This document shows, one piece after another, positions 1 through 8,836 of a DNA stretch of 64,000 bases. Made by a program: the position numbers and the translations under genes. Under the pieces are notes generated by a model. That model saw only the letters and a list, made by a program, of their open reading frames with translations, was not told the origin of the DNA and made no database searches. Numbering within the stretch: the stretch's first letter is position 1; every line of letters begins with the position of its first letter. This DNA is from DATLLN01 sp963809205. Its GTDB lineage: Bacteria; Actinomycetota; Thermoleophilia; Gaiellales; JAICJC01. The stretch is from contig CAWEIS010000025.1 of the NCBI GenBank assembly GCA_963809205.1, positions 372,001 through 436,000 on the forward strand, in the 5' to 3' direction.

Positions 1-1793
1 CAACCGTCTGCTCACCCTGCTGGTCGTGGTCATGGTGCCGCTGGGGGCGGTGTTCATCTTTGCGCTGATCCACCGGGACGTGCCGTTCCGGGAGTCGGCA
101 GCGACGGCCACCGCAGGCATCGTCACCCTGGTGCCGGAGGGCCTGGTGCTGCTGACCAGCCTGACGTTCGCGATGGCCGCCGCGCGGCTGACCAGCCGGG
201 GCATGCTCGTGCAGTACCTGAACGCCGTCGAATCGCTGGCCAACGTCGACACCGTCTGCCTGGACAAGACCGGCACGCTCACCGACGGCAACCTGACGCT
301 GGTCGAGGTGATCCCGCTCGACGGCACGGCTGAGGAGGAGGTGCGGGACATGCTCGGGCGATTCGCCGCGAGCGCCGCCGGGCGCAACGAGACGCTGGAA
401 GCGGTCGCCGCGGCGATCGCGCGGCGACGGCGCCGCCGTCGCCGACGAGGTGTCGTTCTCGTCGCGCTGGAAGTGGAGCGCGCTGCGCCTGGAGTCGGCG
501 CCAGAGTGGCTGGTGCTGGGCGCGCCGGACGTGCTCACCGCCAACGGCGCACACGACGTGATCGGGGAGCGGCAGGCGGCCGGTCGCCGGGTGCTGGTAT
601 TCGGCACCGCGCCGTCCGCCGAGCAGCCGTCGGGGGACGGCACGCGCCCGCCCGACCTGCGCCCGCTGGCCGCGGTGGTGCTCAGCGAGCGGCTGCGCGA
701 GGACACGCGGGCGACCGTCGAGTATCTGCAGTCGCAGGGCGTCGCGCTGAAGGTGATGTCGGGGGACTCGCCGGTGACCGTCGCCGCGATCGCCGGCGAT
801 GCCGGGATCGACGTGACCGCCGGCGCGGTCGAGGGCGCCGCGCTGCCCGCCGACAACGCCGGCGTGCGGTCGCTGGTCTCCTCCCGCAACGTGTTCGCCC
901 GCCTCGCACCGCACGACAAGCGGCGGTTGGTGGAGGCGCTGCGCGCCGAGGGCGCCTACGTCGCCATGATCGGCGACGGCGTCAACGACGTGCCGGCGAT
1001 GAAGCGATCGCGGCTGGGGATCGGGTTCGGCAGCGGCAGCCAGCTGGCGAAGTCGGTCGCCGACTGCGTGCTGATCGACAACCGGTTCGGATCGATCCCG
1101 GATGCGATCGGCGAGGGCCGGCGGATCATCGGCAACGTCCAGCGGGTGGCCTGCCTGTTCGTCACCAAGTCGGTGTTCGCCGCCGCCGTCATTCTCACCT
1201 TCGGCGTGCTGACCAGCGGCTTCCCGCTGCTGCCGCGCCACCTCTCGCTGGCGGCGACGTTCACGGTCGGCATCCCCGCGTTCGTGCTCGCCCTGTCGCC
1301 CATCCAGGGGCCGGCGCCGACCATTGGCTTCCTCCGCAGGGTTGCCCGCTTCGCCATCCCGGCGGGCGTTGTCCTCGCTGGCGCGACGATCCTGTCCTAC
1401 CTGGCGGTCGCATCCGTGCGGAGCTACTCGCAGGAGGAGGGGCGGACGGCCGCGACCACGGTCTACGTGGCGGTCGGGCTCTACCTGCTGCTGGTGCTCG
1501 AGGCCGACCGCATGCAGGCGTCGCGACGGCATGCGATCTCGGTGCTCGCGTTGGTCGGCGGCCTCGCCAGCGGCTACCTGCTGGTGCTCGGCTCCGACGC
1601 GGGGCGCAGCTTCTTTGCGCTCGCCCAGCCGGGGGTCTGGGTGATGATGGTCGTGGTCGGCGTCTCGCTGCTGGCGTTCGTCGCACTTTCCTGGCTGCGG
1701 CTGTCCCCGTACCGGGGCGCGCGGCCTGAAATATCGGGGTCAGACCCCGATTTTTCAGCGACCCGCGGCAGCGGCAGCCAGCGCAAGCAGTAG
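1..1793 (+). CDS. Cation-transporting P-type ATPase, CtpE-like (5' truncated, one frame break)
   Basis: The reading frame is open from base 2, so the N-terminal actuator domain lies outside the window. Visible in order are the membrane motif PEGL, the phosphorylation motif DKTGTLTDG (Asp codon at 263-265), a nucleotide-binding segment (SSRWKWSA), the hinge motif GDGVND near 970-990 and a run of C-terminal membrane helices. PEGL plus this C-terminal layout resembles mycobacterial CtpE, a P-type calcium pump; the ion is an inference. The frame changes by one inserted base near 416-422, before RGDGAAVADEV. In the second frame the protein ends at 1793, but in the first frame a TGA at 1727-1729 sits in the palindrome below, so the natural C-terminus is uncertain. 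Confidence 0.85.
1728..1756. repeat. Palindromic GGGGTC-A-GACCCC element, copy 1
   Basis: Left arm GAAATATCGGGGTC and right arm GACCCCGATTTTTC are inverted repeats of 14 bases with one mismatch, separated by a single A. It lies between the convergent ATPase and amidotransferase-like genes. The minus-strand gene takes its TGA stop from the right arm, and a TGA in one ATPase frame touches the left arm. The GC stem flanked by A/T runs would fold as a two-way terminator. The same core recurs at 16695-16727 and 39522-39552. Confidence 0.8.
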
Positions 1794-2432
1794 CGGATGC
1801 AGCTCGCCGCTCTGCGAGCTGCCGACCTGCGGCTGGAACAGCGTGGCCACGTAGAAGGCGTGGTCGGGCAGCTCGACCGCCTCGACACCGGCGTCGTCCG
1901 CGTGCGCGGAGATGACGAGCCCGGCCGCGGCCAGCCGCTCGGTGTACCGGCCGTCCAGGCCGTAGTTACACCAGTGGAAGCCGGTGAACGGCTCCGTGCC
2001 GCACAGCTCGGCGACCCGCGTTCCGGGAACGGCGGTGACCGTCCGCTCCTCGCCGACCAGCGAGCAGGAGAGCCGCGCCAGCACGGGATCCTGGGCGTCC
2101 GGATCGGTCTCCTCGTGCGCGGCGCCCGCGATCCCGGCGGCGTTCCGCGCGAACTCGAGCAACATGTGCTGGAAGCCGCCGCACGTGCCGAGGATCGGCG
2201 TGCCGCCGGTGCGGGCCTCCTCGATCGCCGCCAGCACGGCGTCCTCGTCGCGGTAGGGCGTTCCGGGAACCACCCACAGCGCGTCGAACGCCGCCGCGCC
2301 GCGCGCCTCGGCGCTGTCCGTCGGCACCCAGCCGGCGTCGACGCCGGCCGGCATCAGCTCGAGGGCCGCGTCCAGCTCGCGGTGGGTCAGGTAGCCGGGG
2401 TCGCGGTCGCCCAGCACGGCGATCCGGGCCAT
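1755..2432 (-). CDS. CTP synthase C-terminal region-related glutamine amidotransferase-like protein
   Basis: A 225-residue class I glutamine amidotransferase fold resembling the C-terminal half of CTP synthase but without the synthetase half. It starts MARIAVLGDRD and carries the nucleophile elbow GTCGGFQHM with its Cys. Where active amidotransferases have the FHPE catalytic His-Glu, this protein reads FQPQ, so a normal Cys-His-Glu triad is not visible and glutaminase activity is doubtful. It follows the zinc-ribbon gene with a TGATG stop/start overlap, so the two are translationally coupled. The family is known as stand-alone CTP-synthase-C-terminal-related (seleno)proteins of unknown function; here the elbow residue is an ordinary Cys codon. 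Confidence 0.75.
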   Translation of the reverse strand: MARIAVLGDRDPGYLTHRELDAALELMPAGVDAGWVPTDSAEARGAAAFDALWVVPGTPYRDEDAVLAAIEEARTGGTPILGTCGGFQHMLLEFARNAAGIAGAAHEETDPDAQDPVLARLSCSLVGEERTVTAVPGTRVAELCGTEPFTGFHWCNYGLDGRYTERLAAAGLVISAHADDAGVEAVELPDHAFYVATLFQPQVGSSQSGELHPLLLALAAAAAGR

Positions 2433-2590
2433 CAGCAGCACCCCTCCTTGTACCGGCAGGCGAGGCAGTGCCAGGACGCCTTCGTCCAGATCATCGGGTG
2501 CCCGCAGCGCGGGCACGGCTCGTCCGTCCCGCCGGGGATCCGGCACTCCGCGGCCGGCTGCTTCACCGCGGGCGTCGGCACCTGCTCCAT
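2432..2590 (-). CDS. Small zinc-ribbon protein, 52 residues
   Basis: ATG at 2590, stop TGA overlapping the ATG of the amidotransferase-like gene. The protein contains CPRCGHPM and, 16 residues later, HCLACRYKEGCC, i.e. two Cys pairs spaced as in a rubredoxin-like zinc ribbon plus two terminal cysteines. A further Cys lies near residue 16. No enzyme family is recognisable. Coupling to the downstream gene suggests a partner or metal-binding accessory of that protein; this is inference from position only. Confidence 0.65.
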   Translation of the reverse strand: MEQVPTPAVKQPAAECRIPGGTDEPCPRCGHPMIWTKASWHCLACRYKEGCC

Positions 2591-2642
2591 CGCCGCACCG
2601 TAGCTGCCTCAGCGGATGCCCGGGCGGCGCTATCGTCGGCCG

Positions 2643-3149
2643 ATGCTGATCCGCCCGGTGACACCCGCCGAGCACGACGAGCTGGGCAGGATCACGCTCG
2701 ATGCCTACCGCGGGATCGACGGCCACGAGCCGAGCGAGTACTACTCGGCGAAGCTGCTGGACGTGGCCTCACGCGTGCGAGATTCGCTTGTGCTGGTCGC
2801 CGTCGCGGACGGCGAGCTGCTGGGCGGCGTCACGTACGTCGGGGACGTGGACAGCCCGCTCGCCGAGTTCGACGATCCGGACGAGTCGTGCTTCCGCATG
2901 CTGGCCGTGCGCCCCGACCGCCAGGGCCACGGCGCCGGCGCGGCGCTCGTCCAGGCCTGCATCGAGCAGGCCGGCGAGGACGGCAAGCGAGCCCTCGCGC
3001 TGTACTCGACCCCGGCGATGACGGCCGCCCACCGGCTGTACGTGCGGTTCGGATTTCGGCGTGACGAGGCGCGTGACATGATCGTGGAATCGGGGGTGCA
3101 GCTGCACTCCTTTGTGCTGGTCCTGAAGCCCGAGGAGGTGGTCCGGTGA
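2643..3149 (+). CDS. GNAT family N-acetyltransferase
   Basis: A 168-residue GNAT fold. Starting at ATG 2643 (MLIRPVTPAEHDELG) gives the usual N-terminus; the open frame upstream adds an unlikely arginine-rich tail. The acetyl-CoA loop is MLAVRPDRQGHGAG, matching the R/Q-x-x-G-x-G/A motif, followed by the C-terminal LYVRFGFRRDEA helix-strand typical of the family. The substrate is unknown. It is first in a four-gene operon whose members overlap by GTGA or ATGA: GNAT, amidohydrolase, Rieske protein, SDR. Confidence 0.8.
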   Translation: MLIRPVTPAEHDELGRITLDAYRGIDGHEPSEYYSAKLLDVASRVRDSLVLVAVADGELLGGVTYVGDVDSPLAEFDDPDESCFRMLAVRPDRQGHGAGAALVQACIEQAGEDGKRALALYSTPAMTAAHRLYVRFGFRRDEARDMIVESGVQLHSFVLVLKPEEVVR

Positions 3150-4222
3150 TCGACTGCGACATCCACAACGAGATCGGCGATGTCGAGGAGTTCCTCTCGT
3201 ACGTCTCGCCATCCCAGCGCCGCTGGTTCCGCGGCCAGCATCAGCTGGGTCTCCCGGGCTACCCCTGGTCGCACCCGCACAGCTTCTACCGGGACGAGCT
3301 CGAGGAGGGGCCGGGCGGCGAGCCGGCATCGCGCATCGACCTCGTCCAGCGGGAGGTGCTCGACGCCTACCAGGTCGACGCCGGCCTGCTGACCGGCGAC
3401 GTCGGGGTCGCCGTGTCCCTGATGCCGAACCCCTACCGGGCGGCGGAGTTCGCCCGCGCGCACAACGACTGGCTGGCCGACCGCTGGCTGGACGCCGAGC
3501 CGCGCCTGCGCGGCTCGATCCTGGTGCCCGCCCAGGACTCGGCGGCCGCGGCCGCCGAGATCGAGCGGCTGGCCGGCGATCCGAGGTTCGCGGCGGTGGT
3601 GCTGGTCGGCGGGTCGGAGCGGCCCTACGGCGAGCCGCGGTACCTGCCGATCTTCCAGACGGCGGCCGACGCCGGACTGCCGGTCGCGATCCACTCCGGC
3701 GGCGAGGGGATGGGGATCTCCACGGCCGCGGGCGGCGCCGGCTACCCGAGCTTCTACATCGAGTGGCACACGCTGGGCTCCGGCGGCAGCATCGTGGCGC
3801 ACCTGGTGTCGCTGCTCTGCCACGGCACGTTCGACCGGGTTCCCGGCCTGAAGGTGCTGATGATGGAGGGCGGCATCGCCTGGCTGCCGGGGATCATGTG
3901 GCGGCTCGACACCAACTGGCGCGGGCTGCGGGCAGAGGTGCCGTGGGTGACCCGCCCGCCCAGCGAGGTGCTGCGCGAGCACATCCGCTTCACGACCCAG
4001 CCGCTCGAGCACACGGATGGCAACGACGCGCTGCTCTGGCAGATGCTGGAGGCGGTCGGCGCGCCCGAGATCCTGTGCTTCGCCTCGGACTACCCGCACT
4101 GGGACTTCGATCCGCCGGACCGGATGCTCGCCCGGCTTCCCGCCGAGTGGCGGCAGCGCGTCATGCACGACAACGCCGCGGAGCTGTTTGCCGGCAGGCT
4201 GGCGCTGAGGGAGGCGGCATGA
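3146..4222 (+). CDS. Amidohydrolase-2 (ACMSD-like) metal-dependent hydrolase or decarboxylase
   Basis: A 358-residue TIM-barrel protein of the amidohydrolase_2 group. The N-terminal metal motif is reduced to D-I-H (DCDIHNE) rather than H-x-H. Other expected elements are AIHSGGEG in mid-barrel, a His at LLCHGTFDR, and the C-terminal metal Asp in FASDYPHWDFD. Members act as decarboxylases of aromatic-ring cleavage products or as lactone hydrolases. The GTG start overlaps the GNAT stop (GTGA) and the stop overlaps the Rieske ATG (ATGA). The Rieske partner suggests an aromatic or cyclic substrate, by inference. Confidence 0.8.
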   Translation: MIDCDIHNEIGDVEEFLSYVSPSQRRWFRGQHQLGLPGYPWSHPHSFYRDELEEGPGGEPASRIDLVQREVLDAYQVDAGLLTGDVGVAVSLMPNPYRAAEFARAHNDWLADRWLDAEPRLRGSILVPAQDSAAAAAEIERLAGDPRFAAVVLVGGSERPYGEPRYLPIFQTAADAGLPVAIHSGGEGMGISTAAGGAGYPSFYIEWHTLGSGGSIVAHLVSLLCHGTFDRVPGLKVLMMEGGIAWLPGIMWRLDTNWRGLRAEVPWVTRPPSEVLREHIRFTTQPLEHTDGNDALLWQMLEAVGAPEILCFASDYPHWDFDPPDRMLARLPAEWRQRVMHDNAAELFAGRLALREAA

Positions 4223-4578
4223 ACCGGGCGTGGCATGACGTCGCGTCGGTCGACCAGCTGCAGCGCGACGGCATCGTCATCACCCGTGCCGGCGGCCGGG
4301 AGATCGGCGTGATGCTCGACGAGCAGAGCGGCCGGCCGGTGGCGATCCGCAACCGCTGCCCGCACATGGGCGCCCCGCTGTGCAAGGGGACGATCCGCAG
4401 CCGCGAGACCGGCACGCCGGGGAGCTACGGCCTCGAGACCGGCCGCCGCGTCCTCCATTGTCCCTGGCACGGCTGGGAGTTCGACCTGGAGAGCGGTACC
4501 TGCCCGGAAGACGATCGGATGCGGGTCGCCGTGTACCCGGTGCGGGTCGAGGACGGCCGAGTGCTGGTGGAGGCATGA
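4219..4578 (+). CDS. Rieske [2Fe-2S] ferredoxin-type protein
   Basis: A 119-residue single-domain Rieske protein. Cluster ligands are visible as CPHMGAPL near residue 46 and CPWHGWEFD near residue 85, giving the C-x-H and C-x2-H pairs. The spacing between the boxes is longer than in small dioxygenase ferredoxins and resembles the N-terminal domain of ring-hydroxylating oxygenases. No oxygenase catalytic domain follows, so it is either an electron-transfer component or a stand-alone Rieske protein. It is coupled by ATGA overlaps to the amidohydrolase before and the SDR after it. Confidence 0.85.
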   Translation: MNRAWHDVASVDQLQRDGIVITRAGGREIGVMLDEQSGRPVAIRNRCPHMGAPLCKGTIRSRETGTPGSYGLETGRRVLHCPWHGWEFDLESGTCPEDDRMRVAVYPVRVEDGRVLVEA

Positions 4579-5330
4579 GCGGCGTCGAGGGGCGGGTCGC
4601 CCTCGTCACCGGGGCGGGCCGCGGGATCGGCAAGGCTGCGTCGCTGCTGCTGGCCGAGCGTGGCGCGCGCGTGATGGCCGTCTCGCGCAGCAAGCAGGAG
4701 CTCACGGAACTCGGCCTCGACTTTCTCGTTGCCGATCTGGGCGACGCCAGCGGCTGCGCCCAGACCGTGACCGAGACGGAGCAACGGCTGGGGCCGATCG
4801 ACATCCTGGTCTGCAACCACGGCATCGGCTCCGCGCACGAGCGGGTGATCTGGGAGCAGGACATCGAGGTCTGGGATGAGACGATGCGGATCAACCTCGA
4901 CGGTCCGTTCCATCTGTCGCGCCTGATCGTCGGCGGCATGGCCGACCGAGGCTACGGCCGGGTCGTCTATACGAGCTCGACCGCCGGTGAGCTGGCGGAG
5001 CGGGAGGGCAGCGCGTACAGCGCGTCCAAGCACGGGCTGATCGGGTTGATGCGGTCGGTCGCCCAGGACGGCGGGCCGTTCGGCGTGACGTCGAACGCGG
5101 TGCTGCCCGGCTGGGTGCGCACCGAGATGGCCGAGAAGTCGGCCGCCGAGACGGCTCGCCGCCGCGGGATCACGGCCGATGAGGTGTGGGCGGAGCGCAA
5201 CTCGCTGTACCTGCCCGGCCGGGTCGCGACGCCGCAGGAGGTGGCCGAGATGATCGGCTTCTTCGCGTCCGAGGAGTCCGGCGGCGTCAGCGGCGAGGCC
5301 GTCAAGGTCGCGCTCGGCAGCCCCTGGTAG
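4575..5330 (+). CDS. Short-chain dehydrogenase/reductase
   Basis: A 251-residue classical SDR. The nucleotide-binding loop is TGAGRGIGKA, the NNAG-equivalent is CNHGIG, and the active site is S (TSST) with YSASK. The C-terminus ends ...GEAVKVALGSPW. Last gene of the 2643-5330 operon; its ATG overlaps the Rieske stop. It probably oxidises an alcohol made or opened by the amidohydrolase, but no substrate signature is visible. Confidence 0.85.
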   Translation: MSGVEGRVALVTGAGRGIGKAASLLLAERGARVMAVSRSKQELTELGLDFLVADLGDASGCAQTVTETEQRLGPIDILVCNHGIGSAHERVIWEQDIEVWDETMRINLDGPFHLSRLIVGGMADRGYGRVVYTSSTAGELAEREGSAYSASKHGLIGLMRSVAQDGGPFGVTSNAVLPGWVRTEMAEKSAAETARRRGITADEVWAERNSLYLPGRVATPQEVAEMIGFFASEESGGVSGEAVKVALGSPW

Positions 5331-5339
5331 CACGCACGG

Positions 5340-7472
5340 TCAGGCGGCCGCGGGCGGTTCCGTGCGAGCGGCGAGCAGGCGGGCGAACGGACCGGCAAGC
5401 AGCCTGGAATAGGTCGCCGAGAGATGGTCGGTGTCCCGGTAGGCGACGACGTTCCCGATAACGGTGGGGCAGAGGCCGCCGGAGCAGATCCACTGCACCG
5501 TGGGCAGGTATCGAACCCCTGACGTCCGCGCGAACGCATGGACGGTGTCGTACGTGGCCCGCTCCTCGCCGTCGATGGGGAACACGCACGATCCGAGCGT
5601 CGCGTCCCGCGAGAGCAGGCAGTCGACGGGCGTCTGGGCCTTGGGTGGCGGGTCCTCCACCAGCACCGTGGTGGGGGCGAGCGCGGAGACGTCCGCCAGC
5701 TCTCGCTGCAGGGGGTTGGACCCGAGCGTCCCCCAGGACGACCAGAACTGCGACACGATGATTACGCCGGGGTGGAGGTCGCGGATGGTGTCGAGCGCCC
5801 AGTTGAACCACTCGGTACAGGCGGCGTTCTCGTAGATCAAGGCCGGCACGCACCCGAGCTTGATCAGCGGCACCACCTGCCACTGCCGATCGCGGCCGAA
5901 CCTCTCGACCCCCGGCAGCCACATGCGTGCGTGGGAATCACCCAGCACCACGGCAATGCGCTGCGCCTGGGCGTCCCCCCAGCGGCAGATCGGACGGCTC
6001 GAACCGTCCGCGAAGCACCCCTTGATGTCGACGACGTCGGCGGGCAGCCGCTGCAGCGGCGGTGCCAGCGCGTTCGGCACCGGCGCGGCCATCCGCTTCG
6101 CCGTCACGCTCTCCGCAACACTCGCCCGGTAGAAGGCCGTGGGCAGATCTGCTTGTTCGAGACCGTTCGCGGCGTTGTCCGCGGCGCCGAGCCGCGCAGC
6201 GGCTGCCTGCTGCTGGGTCAGCGATCCCGAAGCCAGCGCGGTCACCAGCACGACGGCCGCAATGGTGCTCGGCCACAGGACGAGCGCGGATCGAGTCGGC
6301 CGCAGGAGCCGCCCGTGCCTCAGCGGGTTCTCGAACAGCGAGTAGGTTGCGAGGCTCAGCAGAAACGCTCCGCCGATCAGCGCGAGGTTCGCGGCCAGCG
6401 GCAGGTCGTGGCCGACGTAGCCCAGGGCGATCACCAGCACCGGCCAGTGCCAGAGATACAGGGAGTAGGAAAGATCCCCGACCAGGCGCATCGGGCCCCG
6501 GTCGAGGACGACCCGCACGCCGCGTCGCGGAGCCGCGGGTACCCCGCCCGCGATGACCAGGGCGGCCGAGAGCACAGGCAGCAGCGCGGCATACCCCGGG
6601 AACGCCGTGCCGCCGTCGTATGCGGTCGCGGCCAGCAGGATGCCCGCGAGGCCGGCCCAAGTCGCGAGCGCGCGTATCCAGACCGGTATACGAGCGATGT
6701 CCGCGAGCGCGACCGCGACCAGCGCCCCGATCCCGAGCTCCCATGCGCGTGCGGTCGCCGAGAAGTAGGCCGCCTGCGGGTCGGACGATGTGACGTGGAT
6801 CGACCATGCCAGTGACGCCACGACACCGGCTGCGACCAGCACCGTGAGGCCTCTCGTTCGAGGCGGCCCGCGTCCGGCGCTCCGCCGGCCACTGAGCAGC
6901 ATCAGCCCTGCCAGAAGCAGCGGCCACAGCAGGTAGAACTGCTCCTCAACCGCCAGTGTCCAGAAATGCTGGATCGGTGACGGCGGATCGTCAGCGGCGA
7001 AGTAATTCGCGTTCACCTGCGAGAAGTGAACATTGGCCGCGAAGACCGCGGCCCACACTTCGTCACGTAACGCGGCGGCGGCCCGTACGTAGTTCAGGAG
7101 ATACGTGCATGCCACGGCCGTGGCGACCAGCGTCAGCGTGGCAGCGGGAAGGATGCGCCGTGCGCGTGCGCCGTAGAACTCGCCGAACGGGACACTGCGC
7201 CTCTCCGTGGCGCGTCTCAGGAGCCACCCCGTGATCAGGAATCCGGAGATGACGAAGAACACATCGACGCCGACGTAACCACCGGCGAGCATCGGCATGC
7301 CCGCATGGCCCAGCACCACGAGCAGCACCGCGACCGCCCGCAGGCCCTGGATATCGGCTCGCGGCGCCGCCCTTCGCGGCCTGCGCGCACCGCCGTCGAT
7401 CTCGCGTGGCGTCGCCCCGGCTACAGCTCGCACCGAGCCCGGACCTCGCGTGGTGTCAACCGACGATTTCAC
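5340..7472 (-). CDS. OafA-type membrane acyltransferase with C-terminal SGNH domain
   Basis: A 710-residue protein with an N-terminal acyltransferase-3 domain: DIQGLRAVAVLLVVLGHAG (catalytic-type His), GGYVGVDVFFVISGFLITG, about ten hydrophobic segments and the conserved RRILPA loop. From about residue 500 an extracytoplasmic SGNH hydrolase-like domain follows, with the GDSHARM nucleophile block near residue 511. This two-domain plan O-acetylates cell-surface polysaccharide: the membrane part moves the acyl group across and the SGNH part transfers it. A proline/arginine-rich cytoplasmic tail precedes helix 1, so a later start is possible. Confidence 0.9.
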   Translation of the reverse strand: MKSSVDTTRGPGSVRAVAGATPREIDGGARRPRRAAPRADIQGLRAVAVLLVVLGHAGMPMLAGGYVGVDVFFVISGFLITGWLLRRATERRSVPFGEFYGARARRILPAATLTLVATAVACTYLLNYVRAAAALRDEVWAAVFAANVHFSQVNANYFAADDPPSPIQHFWTLAVEEQFYLLWPLLLAGLMLLSGRRSAGRGPPRTRGLTVLVAAGVVASLAWSIHVTSSDPQAAYFSATARAWELGIGALVAVALADIARIPVWIRALATWAGLAGILLAATAYDGGTAFPGYAALLPVLSAALVIAGGVPAAPRRGVRVVLDRGPMRLVGDLSYSLYLWHWPVLVIALGYVGHDLPLAANLALIGGAFLLSLATYSLFENPLRHGRLLRPTRSALVLWPSTIAAVVLVTALASGSLTQQQAAAARLGAADNAANGLEQADLPTAFYRASVAESVTAKRMAAPVPNALAPPLQRLPADVVDIKGCFADGSSRPICRWGDAQAQRIAVVLGDSHARMWLPGVERFGRDRQWQVVPLIKLGCVPALIYENAACTEWFNWALDTIRDLHPGVIIVSQFWSSWGTLGSNPLQRELADVSALAPTTVLVEDPPPKAQTPVDCLLSRDATLGSCVFPIDGEERATYDTVHAFARTSGVRYLPTVQWICSGGLCPTVIGNVVAYRDTDHLSATYSRLLAGPFARLLAARTEPPAAA

Positions 7473-7608
7473 CAGGAAACGCGGTCGTTGGTGTCGAACT
7501 CGGCCGAGCGGCGTGTGGGCGCCGCCGGGGGCCGACGGTTGTCACCACACTACACGTCGCGTGGCGTCCGGGCTGGATCCGAACGCAAGTGAACTCCTCG
7601 CCGGAGCA

Positions 7609-8514
7609 TCAGAGCAGTCCGAGCGTCCGCCGTGCGGTCGCGTCGAGGTCGTCCCAACGCTCCGTGAACGCCTGGTACGTCATGTTCGCGAGGCCGATGT
7701 GGACCCCGCAGGTGACGATCCGCCGATCCAGGTCGGGGATGCCACGGCCCAGCTCGAGCACGTCGACCGCGCTCCAGCCGGGATGCCAGGGCGACCAGAA
7801 GTACAGGCACGCCAGGTCGTACGCACCGTCGCCGTACATCGCGCACCCCCAGTCGAACACGCCGGCGATGCGCGGCCCGTCGACGATGACGTTGCGGTGC
7901 AGGAGGTCGGCGTGGATCGGGCATCGCTCGTCCGGCGCAACTTGAGCGAGACTTGCCAGCGCGGCAAACGCGTCGTCGTAGGGCCCGGCCCCGGTCGCTG
8001 AGCCCTCGAGCCTGGCGCGCCATCCGGGCTGGCGGTCGGCCGGGTCATCGCCCACCTCGACGAGCGCCTCGGCCCAGCTCGCACGGGGTGCATTGCCATC
8101 AACGTCCCAGCTGCCGTAGCCGGTGGTGCCCGAGACGTCCGCCTCGCGCATCCCGGCGAGCATCCGGCCGATCGCGGGCAGCGCGTCGTCGAGCGCCGCG
8201 CCTTCCAGATCCTCGAGCCAGGAGCCCGCTTTCACGCGCTCCGAGACGGCGTAGTGCCCGCCCTCCGGAAGCCCGCCGATCTCCAGCACGCGTGGTACCG
8301 GGAGGTCGGGTGAGGCGAACCGCATCGCGAAGCGATCCTTCTGGAAGTCCTCAACGTACGCGCCGGCACGGACAACGAGATCCCGATCGCCGTCGTGAAA
8401 CGCGTATGCCAGTGACCACTCGCCGCCGGCGAGCGGCTTCAGCGACGACGGCTCCCAGCCGTTCCCACGGAGTCCGGCGAGGACTATCGTTTCGTCCGGG
8501 CGCTGCTTGGGCAT
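7609..8514 (-). CDS. Aminoglycoside phosphotransferase-fold (APH) small-molecule kinase
   Basis: A 301-residue kinase-like fold. The catalytic loop is HADLLHRNVI (Brenner motif H-x-D-x4-N) and the magnesium-binding motif is FDWGCAMYGD. The N-terminal lobe has LAGGEWSLAYAF. Length and motifs resemble hygromycin-B/fructosamine-kinase-like APH proteins. A real antibiotic substrate cannot be inferred; many environmental relatives phosphorylate metabolites. Confidence 0.8.
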   Translation of the reverse strand: MPKQRPDETIVLAGLRGNGWEPSSLKPLAGGEWSLAYAFHDGDRDLVVRAGAYVEDFQKDRFAMRFASPDLPVPRVLEIGGLPEGGHYAVSERVKAGSWLEDLEGAALDDALPAIGRMLAGMREADVSGTTGYGSWDVDGNAPRASWAEALVEVGDDPADRQPGWRARLEGSATGAGPYDDAFAALASLAQVAPDERCPIHADLLHRNVIVDGPRIAGVFDWGCAMYGDGAYDLACLYFWSPWHPGWSAVDVLELGRGIPDLDRRIVTCGVHIGLANMTYQAFTERWDDLDATARRTLGLL

Positions 8515-8548
8515 CGTCAGAACCTACCGACCGAGCGAGGGGGACACA

Positions 8549-8836
8549 ATGTACGCACGACTGGCAACATTTCAGAGCGATCCGGCGAGCGTCGACCAGG
8601 CGATCGAGTTCGTCCGCACTGAGGTGGCAGGCGACACGCCCGAGGGGCTGGAGGGTGCGAAGATGCTGATGCTGATCGACCGCAAGTCCGGCAAGGGCAT
8701 CGGCGTGACGCTCTTCGACAGCGAGGACGCGATGCGCCGGGGCGACGAGGCGTTGAACAAGATGAACCCGACCGGCTCGGGCGAGCGCCGCACCTCGGTC
8801 GAGTACTACGAGGTACCGGTCGAGACGATCAGCTGA
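8549..8836 (+). CDS. Small dimeric alpha/beta-barrel (ABM-like) protein
   Basis: A 95-residue protein from ATG 8549 with a purine-rich GAGGGGG ribosome site just upstream. Its MYARLATFQSDP start, the ML-MLIDRKSGKGIGVTLF strands and the helix DSEDAMRRGDEALNKM are those of ferredoxin-like alpha/beta barrels related to antibiotic-biosynthesis monooxygenases. No catalytic residues are recognisable. It overlaps the following methyltransferase gene. Confidence 0.65.
   Translation: MYARLATFQSDPASVDQAIEFVRTEVAGDTPEGLEGAKMLMLIDRKSGKGIGVTLFDSEDAMRRGDEALNKMNPTGSGERRTSVEYYEVPVETIS

Noticed and set aside
420..620. Arginine run (nine Arg) following the P-type ATPase motif
   Set aside because: An artefact of reading on past a one-base insertion; the neighbouring frame gives the conserved nucleotide-binding domain.
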